Shown in pieces: positions 43,846 to 53,159 of a DNA stretch of 64,000 bases. How positions within the stretch are numbered: the stretch's first letter is position 1; the number at the start of each line of letters is the position of its first letter. The translations under genes were made by a program, and so were the position numbers. The notes under the pieces were generated by a model. The model was not told where the DNA came from. It did no database searches and saw only the letters and a list, made by a program, of their open reading frames with translations. The stretch is from Gigaspora margarita (taxonomy: Eukaryota; Glomeromycota; Glomeromycetes; Diversisporales; Gigasporaceae), in contig WTPW01000694.1 of NCBI GenBank assembly GCA_009809945.1, forward strand, positions 107,544 through 171,543, written 5' to 3'.

Positions 43846-44602
43846 TTTTATGTTCATATAAATTGCTTATATGTTTTACATACTGTATAATTCAAAATTA
43901 AACTTAATTTAAATTATCTTTTTATTTTTTTTATTTTCTTTTTTTTTTAAAATTAATATTGAATTCGGATTAGTGATGACGACAATACTCTTAATTAAAT
44001 TTGATAAAATATAAAATTAGCTACTGTCAGACCCAAAGATCGTTCAAAGTTGGTATTCGCTCTTTTATTTTTTGACAATCATTTCTCTACAGGCCATTTA
44101 TTCGACACAGTTAATTAGTTGACCATAAATAGACACGACCAGGGTTGCCCCAAAGTGCGGGTCACGAGTCTGCAAAGCCATATAGAAGGATCATGTGCAT
44201 GAAATACTGATTGCGCAAAAGCAAATGTTTAGTTTTACATCAGACATTTGGCTGCAAACAAATGTTGACAGACTTGTGACCCGCGCTTAAGGGAGCTGTG
44301 TCCTCGTAAATTGACATTGTAAACGCAAGAAATTCTTGTAGTACCATTAATGGCTAAGTCGATCATTGTGATTATTGGAATACAATTTTTTATAATAATT
44401 TTTTATGGTACGTAGAAATCATAATAATTTTATAATAAATCTTAACTACATATTTTACCAATCAGAATAAGATCAATAGAACAATATATGACAAAATATG
44501 ACAAAAGGTGGTATTGGGACATTTTAATTTTGTGAAAAATTTCTACAATAATTATTTATCTAAAACTTTAAATTATAAAAAAAATTGCTTGTCTATATTA
44601 GG
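43846..44602. other. Downstream flank of the second P450
   Basis: AT-rich. It contains a foldback with ends near 44,105 and 44,307: 'cgacac...gtgcgggtcacgagtctgc' mirrored by 'cagacttgtgacccgcgc...gtgtc'. No gene seen. Confidence 0.45.
44105..44307. mobile_element. Foldback MITE
   Basis: aagtgcgggtcacgagtctg at the left pairs with cagacttgtgacccgcgctt at the right with few mismatches, and outer blocks gacaca / tgtgtc extend the pairing. About 200 bp, no coding sequence. Confidence 0.6.
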
Positions 44603-44875
44603 CCATGCAAAGTTAATTTTTCGTTTTGCATAACCCGCCGACCCAATTTTTCCAAAAAAATTTTTTTTTTTAAATTCCTATTGTTCCATTTTTGCCATCT
44701 AATTTTTTTCTCCGGTGTCACCCGATGATGATCTTATGTTTCCGCAATTACCCGATATGCCCGATAAAAAAAAGACAAAATTTTCTGATTCCATGTTATG
44801 AAAATCGAAGGATTAACTTTGCGTGACCTTAGACGTGAACATGAATTAGTTTAGGCCATGTAAAGTTAATTTTTC

Positions 44876-44942
<67 letters not shown>

Positions 44943-45008
44943 GACCCGCCGACCGGAATTTTGAAACACCAGGTTATGCAAAACGAAAAATTAACTTTGC
45001 GTGGCCTT
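44603..45008. repeat. Dispersed repeat with ggccatgcaaagttaattt ends, CG retained
   Basis: Starts ggccatgcaaagttaatttt and ends aaattaactttgcgtggcc (inverse), with further copies of the same word at 44,813-44,875. Block order matches 21,739-22,035. A T19/A56 low-complexity run at 44,871-44,940 interrupts it. The terminal word also occurs at 113-148. Confidence 0.7.
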
Positions 45009-45302
45009 ATATATAAGCAGATAATTTTATAATTTAAAGTTTTAGATCAATAGATAAACTAAAATGTCAGTGATAAATATGTTATGAGGTCAATAACTTT
45101 TCATTTATCTTGTGGTTTTTTATCAAATATGGAATACAGATCTATTTGATTGAATCGGAATTGCTATTTATCTATTCATTTATTTTTCACAAGTTCCTTT
45201 TAAATAAATTCAATAATCCCGGTAAGTAATGTTACACTTTCCAATCAAGATCACATTGTTATTAATGTAATATAGAAATCCAATAAAACTGATAAATTAT
45301 AT

Positions 45303-45641
45303 GGGGTGTTCCAAGTTAAAAGGGCCCATTTTTACAATTTTTTGAAAAATGAGTTTTCGTTAGATTCACATAAATTTTTATATGATTGACTTTTTTTAAT
45401 TATAAATGAAAGTCGATTTGCATAATAAAAAATCAAGATAATGTAAAAAGAAAATTACATAAGGTTGCGTAGAGCCAACACATCACGAGAATATCCGATA
45501 GTCATCTGCCGTCTTTAACCAACCAAAATATGAAATTTGATTAATCCCGGATCAGTCCGAAAATCAAAACAAATGTTTAAACTCAAATATCTCAAAATAA
45601 AATATATGTAAAAATGGGCCCTTTTAACTTGGAGCACCCCA
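45303..45641. mobile_element. 339-bp MITE, GGGGTGTTCCAAGTTAAAAG ends
   Basis: GGGGTGtTCCAAGTTAAAAG continuing to ggcccatttttaca is inverted at the right end with one mismatch, a 34-bp terminal repeat. ATAT flanks both sides (45,299-45,302 and 45,642-45,645). No coding sequence; the frame at 45,515-45,703 crosses the end. Confidence 0.88.
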
Positions 45642-45943
45642 TATAGTGTAAAGATATTGATAACAGTAATGATTTCTTTAAACATTTTTATACCTTGAAA
45701 CAAGGAAAACCAATATAGTTATATTAAACTTTTTTATTACTAGATAGAAATTACAAGAATCAAATAAAAGCGCTCTTAAATGAAAAAAAAATTACAAGAA
45801 ATCTTATCCCATAAAAGTAATATAAAAAATCGGTAAGATCGATTGATTTTATTTTTCAGGCCGAGTTTCTGTCATACAGAGTTATTAGCGGTAACTTTCT
45901 GTGGTAAGTTACCAAGCTATCATGAATTTTATGGTAAGTTACT

Positions 45944-46264
45944 ACCGTATATGTCCGAAAATAAGCTACTACCTAAAATAAGCTTCCCCCTGATTTTTTT
46001 CAAAAAATCTTAAAAAAACCCGTTAGCAGTTGCTACATATAAAAGTCTAAATTTTACTAAGTAAACGTCAAAAGTGCAATTAAGTAAACTTGTTCAGAAC
46101 ATCAAAATACACCTATGATAAAAATTTGGTAGCGTTTGGATACTTTATATTAGTACGTTTTTCAATTTTTCAAAAAATTCAAAAATCCGAAAATAAGCTA
46201 CCCCACGATTTTTCGTGTAATTTTTTGCCCAAAAAAGGTAGCTAATTTTCGGACACATGCGGTA
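45944..46264. mobile_element. 321-bp MITE, TACCGTATATGTCCGAAAAT ends
   Basis: TACCGTATATGTCCGAAAAT at the left and its inverse with a few mismatches (attttcggacacatgcggta) at the right. Inner halves repeat the same theme (tccgaaaataagctacc at 46,186). It lies in DNA carrying several 'ggtaagttac' and 'ggtaattta' words. Confidence 0.75.
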
Positions 46265-46527
46265 TGCTCGGTAATTATCAGAAAATTTACCGGTAATTTA
46301 CTAGTTTAGTATAGTACACTTGCCAAATTTATAAATACCGTAATTTTTACAACCCTAACTAGTATTGGCTTTAGGGCTTTTAGGCAAAGCAAGAATTTTA
46401 TAAAGTAAATTATATAATAAAATTACATAATCATTTTCGGCAATCATTTTCGTAAATATTCTTTGTACAACAATTTTTTTCATTCTACAATGTTAATGTA
46501 GTGTTATGTCACGCTTATATTGATTGA

Positions 46528-46650
46528 TAACTGGTTTAGGAAATGTCGATCTGAGAACTAAAGGATTATCCGATTCATTATTATTAAATTGTTTATGATA
46601 GTTAGTCGTAGAATCTTTTAACTCCCAGATCGACATTTTCCTGGAACAGT
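46528..46650. mobile_element. 123-bp foldback MITE
   Basis: aactggtttaggaaatgtcg with atctgagaactaaa is mirrored by ttttaactcccagat and cgacattttcctggaacagtt. Arms of about 34 bp, few mismatches. Confidence 0.7.
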
Positions 46651-46939
46651 TCTTTTTTTTAGTTACTCTTTATTTTTAGTTATCTTCGGTTAAAAGGAGA
46701 TATTGATAAATGTAAATCAATATTCCAAAGCATTGCACAATGTTTTCATATTGGAATGATCCGGTCTGATATACCGGAGTTGAATATTATCCCAGAAACG
46801 AGTGCATAACGTAGTGGAACGGAGTGTATGGTTCAGTTCGAGTTTTGCGTTTGTCCAAAAATCTTGACGCTGATTGGAAGTAATTATCTGGTGATTTTAC
46901 TATCGTCATCTACATTTGTTAGTGATGCGTCTCGTGAAC

Positions 46940-47215
46940 ATTCCCTAATTTTTACCTCAGGTTTCGCCGATTCTGACCAATCGGGGGACAAGATCAGGTG
47001 TAACGTGACAACCAAAACAACAATCGCTCTTTTTTGAAAAGTCACATTTATCATAAAAACTCGACTAAGGAATCACCTTTTGTGCACTAGCAAAAAAGAT
47101 TTCAGAATTTAGTATAATGTTGCCTCCTAACTCGTCACTAACCCTAATCAAGATATCACATTTTAAAAAGAAGGTGACATGCAAATAATCCTAGCCAATC
47201 AGAAACCTGGAAAAT
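46940..47215. repeat. Diverged copy of the 'aagatcaggtgtaacgt' element family
   Basis: Contains gaccaatcgggggacaagat / caggtgtaacgtgac, then 'ttttgtgcactagcaaaaaa' and 'aaccctaatcaagatatcac'. This order matches 52,158-52,430 and 48,388-48,640. No coding sequence; the frame at 46,828-47,037 overlaps it. Confidence 0.5.
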
Positions 47216-47335
47216 TAGTAAAAACGCCTCGTGAAACCATTGACCATAATCAAAGAAGATGAGTATGATCTGAATGACTTTCCACAATCAGTAATCACAA
47301 ACTTAGGCCATTCGAAGTTAATTTTTTGGGGACAC

Positions 47336-47505
47336 TTGAAGAACAGTTAGCTCAGCGATAATCACATCACATAAATTTGCAATGACGTCATTTGTTTCTT
47401 AACACTAACAAATCGACCTAAACTATACTGTCACATACCCTAACTTAGGCCGAATGTTAATAATGTGATGTGATTATTACGAAAATATCACTGAGTTAAC
47501 TGTTT
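47336..47505. mobile_element. 170-bp imperfect foldback
   Basis: gaagaacagttagctcagcg, taatcacatcacat at the left is mirrored by atgtgatgtgatta, tatcactgagttaactgttt at the right. Confidence 0.65.
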
Positions 47506-47611
47506 TCAATATACCATTTTTTCGGTTAACATCACCCCTCCCCCTTCCCCTTTGATGTCCCCGTAAAATGAACATATAAAAAAAAGTAAAAATTATAAAA
47601 AAATAAAAATA

Positions 47612-47725
47612 CCTTATAACCGCGAAATAACGCGAAGGCGTGTGGCTTAGAATTTTGGCCAAAATAAAGCTTAATTCAGGCAAAATTCGAAATAACTCCC
47701 TACGCGTTATTTCGCGGTTATACGG
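47612..47725. mobile_element. 114-bp MITE, CCKTATAACCGCGAAATAAC ends
   Basis: CCTTATAACCGCGAAATAAC (continuing gcg) at the left is inverted at the right (cgcgttatttcgcggttata, then cgg), about 24 bp with one mismatch. It is the larger relative of the 49-bp element at 3,865-3,913. Confidence 0.8.
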
Positions 47726-48345
47726 CAAATATAAAATAAAAAAATAATTAAAACAATTATTTAAAATAAAAAAAATAATTATTTAAAAAATAAAATTAAT
47801 CGAATAAAAAAAAATAAAAAATATTTAAAAAAATAAAAAAAAATTAAAAATAATTAAAAATAAAAAAAAGGATAAATGTTCTTGTCGCCCCCCGTGACAT
47901 ATTTATTTGTCACTGCCAATAAGGCCATATTAATGTTAAAGTAGGATTAGGTTAGAGGATCATTTTTTGTTAGAAGTGCAATAGGTATTATCTTAGTAAG
48001 ATTTTGAGTTATAAATAAAGCAGTGACAAATAAGCGTGTCACAGGGGACGACAAATAGATTCCTCCTAAAAAGAAAATAAAAAAATAATTTAAAAAAAAA
48101 ATAATTTCAAATAAAAAAATAATAATTTGAACAATAAAATTAACCGAAAAAAAAAAAAATAAAAAAATTTAAAAGAATAAAAAAAAAAATAAAAAAAATT
48201 TAAAAAAATTTTAAAAAAAATGAGAAAAAAAATAAAAAAAAATGAGAAAAAAATAAAAAAAAATGAGAAAAAAAATAAAAATAATAATAATTTAAAAAAT
48301 AAAAATAAACCAAATAAACAAAAATAATAATATAATAAGGGTGAA
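47726..48345 (+). repeat. A-rich low-complexity DNA with a MITE inserted
   Basis: 47,726-47,870 and 48,067-48,345 are made almost only of 'aataaaaaaa' and 'aatgagaaaaaaa' words. The MITE at 47,873-48,066 separates them, and the next MITE begins at 48,341, so these tracts may be preferred insertion targets. No coding sequence. Confidence 0.75.
47873..48066. mobile_element. 194-bp MITE with GTGACA-rich ends
   Basis: gtcgccccccgtgacatatt / tatttgtcactgc at the left is mirrored by gcagtgacaaata / agcgtgtcacaggggacgac at the right. Related in theme (a GTGACA word at both ends) to 48,341-48,680. Confidence 0.75.
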
Positions 48346-48680
48346 TCTATTTGCCACTGGCAGTGACAGTCACCGGAGTGTGATCGACCAATTAGATCAA
48401 AGGATCATGTGTAATGTAAAAAATGAAAAAACTTAGATTTTTTTGAAAAATCACTTCTAACTTAAAATTTTGTCTATAGACCTATTTTTTTTTATGCGAA
48501 AAAAAATTCCTTGCAAAATTTTACTATATACTAAGCTTTACCCAAACCCTAACTAAGGCCTAACCCCGACCCTAATGATAGTAAGTTTCAATGCTTTGTT
48601 TTGTTTTGATCATAACGTTATATGATCTAATTGGTAGTTCATGCTCTGGTGACTGTCACCGCCAGTGACAAACACATTTT
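48341..48680. mobile_element. 340-bp MITE with CACTGGCAGTGACAGTCACC ends
   Basis: gccactggcagtgacagtca at the left is mirrored by gactgtcaccgccagtgaca at the right, and inner blocks gaccaattagatca / tgatctaattggta also pair. It includes gaaaaaaaattccttgcaaa, a word shared with four other repeats in the window, and ggatcatgtgtaatgta, related to the 46.9 and 52.2 kb copies. No coding sequence. Confidence 0.75.
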
Positions 48681-49905
48681 TTCTAAAAATTAAATTTAAA
48701 AAAAATAAAAAAATAAAAACAAGAAAAAAAAAATAAATAATAATAGATAAAACTAAAATTTTAGTTCCTACTTGGCTACTTCTCATACAGTGCAGGACAC
48801 CAAAAGCCATATAATTTGTTATAGTAAAATTTTTAAATTGATTTAACTTTTTTAAAAATAAACTAATACAAAAAATTTTTTATACAATTGATAGCTTTTT
48901 AGTTAAGCTATAAATTTTATAAAAAACTTTTATTTTTAATTTTGGTTTGAAGATATAATATTAAATTAAAGTTATATATAGTTTAAAAATTTGGCATTTA
49001 ATATAAAAAAAATAAAAAACATATATAATTTATTAGCCAATAAAATTATTTTAGCTTATTTACACGAAATTTGGCCAATTAAAAGACAAGATTTATATTA
49101 CACAGCAGGCAAAAATTTGGCGCCTATATATGTCTTTAGGTGTCCCGCAATGTATATGTTTATATCAGTTTTTGATGAAACAATCAAGAAAAACTGCTAA
49201 AAGAAAAGTTTGTCGAAGTGTTTTTTTTTATTCAAATTGTGAAGAGCTAGAGAACTAGTATTAATGAGCAAGAAATATTCAAATAAACATGTAGCTTTTA
49301 CAGAAATAACAATTACAACCCAATTATATGAATTGATACTTTTTACATTGATTTTTAAACCATCTGATCAGTAAATAATTTCATTCAATGAGAGACAAAA
49401 TTTGCATTCAACTAATAGAAACTTGGGTTTAGTAAACAAAAACTCCAATCTATGATGCTGCACAATACTTTAAAATGATGCAAATCCTATCACTAGACAT
49501 ATGAATTCCTTTTCTCAGTTGTATTATATTATATTTTATTTTATCTATTTATTTTTTGCTCTTCTCTTTTTTAAAGAATGTAATGTTAACTACCGAATCA
49601 AATTTATTTGACCTAATTAGCAACTCAATTTGTTATAATATATTTACTGCTTTAAAAATAGTTTGTTCATTTTATATATTTGTTTCATTTGCCCTCTCTT
49701 CTGAGAGTCCTGCTCTATATCTAAAAAATATACAGTGTATAGAAAATATATAGTAAGTTGCAGCTTTTGGTATATTTTGTCTATATTTTATATATTTACT
49801 ATATAAAGCTAAAAAAAAATGAGAGTTGCAATATTTTGTAGCATTTTCTATATGTTTCTATGCATTTTTTAAATTTTCTATATAGTTTCTATAAATTTAC
49901 TATAT
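48681..49905. other. No gene seen
   Basis: AT-rich, CG-poor DNA. Frames at 48,991-49,200 and 49,556-49,753 are short and have no recognisable features. Confidence 0.45.
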
Positions 49906-50260
49906 GGGGTCTTTGCCTTGAAAATAGGGTTCCGAGGTCCCCCAAACCAAAATTGAGATTTTTATTAAGCCTTAATTTATGAAGCACCAAGTTCTTTCGT
50001 GCAAGTTTTATAACCGATTAACTTAATATTAAAATGAGTTATGGAAGTCTGGAAATTTGATGTTGAATATAATGAAAATGATCGACATAGCGGATAAATA
50101 TTTTACCATCAATTTTATCCAATAACAAAAAAGTTTTGCAAAGACATTTCTAAAATTAGTGGAAAATCAAGTTTGGGTTGTTTTGGTTACACAATCTTTA
50201 TTTATGATTTACTCAAAAAAAATTTATAGTGCCGTAGGGTCATTTTCAAGACAAAGACCC
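49906..50260. mobile_element. 355-bp MITE, GGGTCTTTG ends
   Basis: GGGGTCTTTGCCTTGAAAAT at the left and the inverse with two mismatches (cattttcaagacaaagaccc) at the right; TATAT-type flanks. Termini resemble the element at 6,496-6,733. The frame at 50,159-50,386 crosses its end and is chance. Confidence 0.8.
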
Positions 50261-52109
50261 TATATGTTTTCTGCATGGTTTTTTTTTCATAGGCCTGAAA
50301 GTGATGTTAACCAAAAATTAATTTCAAACAGCCTTAATAATATGCCAATAAGAAACCATAGAAAAACAGTCGAAGAACTATATTAACTCAGCTGCGATAG
50401 AACAAATTTATAACCCAACCTTCTCCTGAAGGGAAACCTGTTATTTAATTGCAGAATATCAATATCACATACTTATATTATGGCTATGTAGGCAGAGAAC
50501 TACCAGCCAGCATTAAGCCAACAAACTCAACTAATTTGCTGAGAAAGTACAATAGACTTCTGGCCGTTATGCAGCCAATATATATGATTTCTTTATATTA
50601 AAATCAGCTATAATATGACTATTACTTGCATTCTCACCATAAAAATTATCATATGCTAATTTTCAAATAGGTTTTCACATTGGGTGGGCAATCATAAAGC
50701 ATCTATACTAATATGAACTTTTGTACTTGGTCTGCTCTTAAAAATTCAGATCCATGTAAAAATTTGGCTTAAAACCAGATCAAAAGTTCATGATATTGGC
50801 CAAAATATAGAAATCATCATCATAATTCTTGTCATGGGAATTTATCCAGTCAAATATTGGCTGGATTTGGTTATTTTGTTCAAATAGATCTGGACTCGAA
50901 ATATCCAGCTTAACAATAGCTTATGTGGAATCCTACTTTTAATAATTAAGACTTAAAGCCCAGTAGCACAAAAAGTCTGTAATGCTCTGAGCTGATTATG
51001 CCAGCTGCTTAGCTGGCTACTTAGCTGCATATCCAGCTGATAGTTGGCCTAACCAGCTAATAATAGCCAATAATGCCAATTTCTAAATTTATATTGTGTA
51101 ACTAAAATTTAAATAACTATAGGATTTCTTTAATTATCAAAGATTTCTGAATGTTCTTGACTTATCTTATCTCTATCTTAGTTTGAAACATAACAAAAAT
51201 GATAAATCATAATTATTTAAATTGATTATATATATGCCAAGAGGATTCTAATAAATATAATTAATGGTATAACTTATAATCAGTGGTCTAAACTGATCAA
51301 TTTAGCTGATTAGTCAGTTGATAGTTTTATTAGTTTTGACTATTAATCTATCTTTATTAGATGTCTTTATATTTGGGAAATCCAGGCTAAAGTGCCTTTC
51401 GACCTTATAATTTTGGTTCAGATCTAATAAATTACAATTGTATTATATAACAAATGTAAGAATACAAATAAAACTATAACAACTAACTTCTGAACCTTAA
51501 TTAAGTTTTTAAGTATAAATTCTGGTTGTAGATCCAACTTTTGAAGTTAAGTATATAGAGAATTTTTAATATACTACAGACTCATATTATTTGATCAGTA
51601 CTATACTATTAGCTAAGCCACTAAGCTATTGAAAATTTAATAGCTTAACCTAGCTGTAAAAATTTAATCAGCTTAAAACACTAAAGGTCTGGATATTTGA
51701 TGTTACTTTCAAATTTTTATTATAATACTTAAGAAAATGTATAACAACTAAAGTATTTAATTACTATAATTACTATAATTCCTAAAGTGCTTAATTGACA
51801 AAATTATAATGTGAAAAATTTCTGTTTTACAATAGTATACATAAAAAATTATTATATTTTCTTGGATTTATATCTTATTAAAAGTTTTTAAAATACTAAA
51901 ATCTAGCATATACAATTGCAAAATCAATATTGCTATCTATATTTCTGGTTTAAGTGCAACTGTGTAATACAGCTACAGTAGTAGAAGAAAATTATAACAC
52001 TTTTAGCACAATAAATATAGAAAATTTTTAAAGTTGAGTAAAAAAAAAATATATATATATATATATTTTTTAAAATACAATTAATAATAAAAAATAAAAG
52101 AGTATATTT
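50261..52109. other. No gene seen; AGCT words and an AT microsatellite
   Basis: Non-coding. A cluster of agctggc/gccagct words at 50,985-51,060 resembles 25,090-25,345. An (AT)n run lies at 52,048-52,066. CG is rare. Confidence 0.45.
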
Positions 52110-52465
52110 ATTTACTGCATCATGCGATGTCACTAATTTATCGCCTCTCACATTATCGACCAATCAAATTTTAAGATCAGGTGTAACGTAGCACAATTAA
52201 AAAATTCAAAACAAACGTTCATTTTGTCAAAAATTGTCTATAACTCAAAACTTCATATATGAAACTACCCTTCGTGCTCTAATAAAAAAAATTTCTTTCA
52301 AAATTTTACTATTAAAAACTTTCTCTAACACCTACATTACCCTTACCTCACCCTAACCCTAGTTAACAAAAAACCAGATTATTTTTGTGTGTTTTGATTT
52401 TACATTACACCTGATCTTATGATCTGCAGTAGATACAGCAACATCGCATGTGCGGTATATAAATT
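52110..52465. mobile_element. ~355-bp MITE of the 'aagatcaggtgtaacgt' family
   Basis: tgcatcatgcgatgt at the left is mirrored by acatcgcatgtgcgg at the right, and inner blocks aagatcaggtgtaacgta / tacattacacctgatctta also pair. The interior holds the shared word ctctaataaaaaaaatttct and an 'accctaaccctag' stretch. No coding sequence. Confidence 0.7.
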
Positions 52466-52849
52466 ATCCCAAAATAAAAATATTACTAAAAAATCAAGAA
52501 ATATAATTAAAATCATGCATAGTGATAATCACTACTATCACGTGTCACTACTATCATGTGATTAATTTTAATACTACCTAATCACAATCGACTGTGTTAG
52601 AATAATTTCTAACTTACCTCTCTAAGACATTTGTATTACTAACATTCGTTTACCCTGAACACTTTTCAATTGTTTAAGTTGCTAACTTATTTCATTCATT
52701 ATTTTCTTACATTATAGTCGTTCCTTTTCTAGGTGCTCTTTTAATATATTTGCTGACGTGTCACGTTTTTTTATTACTTTATTACGAACTTAATTCCTAC
52801 AATCCTTTCTTGCTGCTACATTTTTTTATCCATTTTTTCTCAATCTCAT

Positions 52850-53095
52850 TCCTACTATATTCTCTGTTCTGCTGTGCTTTTTGCTTTGCCGGTCCATTTG
52901 CTCTGCTGTGTCTCTTGCTTTGCTGCGTCTCTTTCTCTACTGTGTTCTCTAATTCTGTTGCGTCTCTTTCTTTACCGTGCACTCTAATTCTGTCATGTTT
53001 TCTTTCTCTATTGTGTTTCTTTCTCTGTTATGTGTTCGCTCTTTTACCATCATTTTCTCTTGCTCTGCTGTGTTTTTTTTTTTGCTGCTGTATTG
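52850..53095 (+). repeat. Pyrimidine-rich repeat upstream of the transposase relic
   Basis: Diverged copies of 'tctttctctactgtgt' / 'ctctgctgtgtctcttgct' give a T/C-rich strand for about 240 bp. An open frame of 142 codons runs through it only because the repeat lacks stops. It may be part of the element's promoter or leader. Confidence 0.6.
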
Positions 53096-53159
53096 ACAAA
53101 GCAACGCGTCTTCTGTTTGTACTTTTTTGTATCTCTACCAACGTGTTTACAAAGGAATT

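Noticed and set aside
52341..52366. Telomere-like ccctaaccctaa words (also near 1,145, 16,231, 48,545 and 56,605)
   Set aside because: They are short, degenerate and lie inside or beside MITEs; not a telomere or a fusion point.
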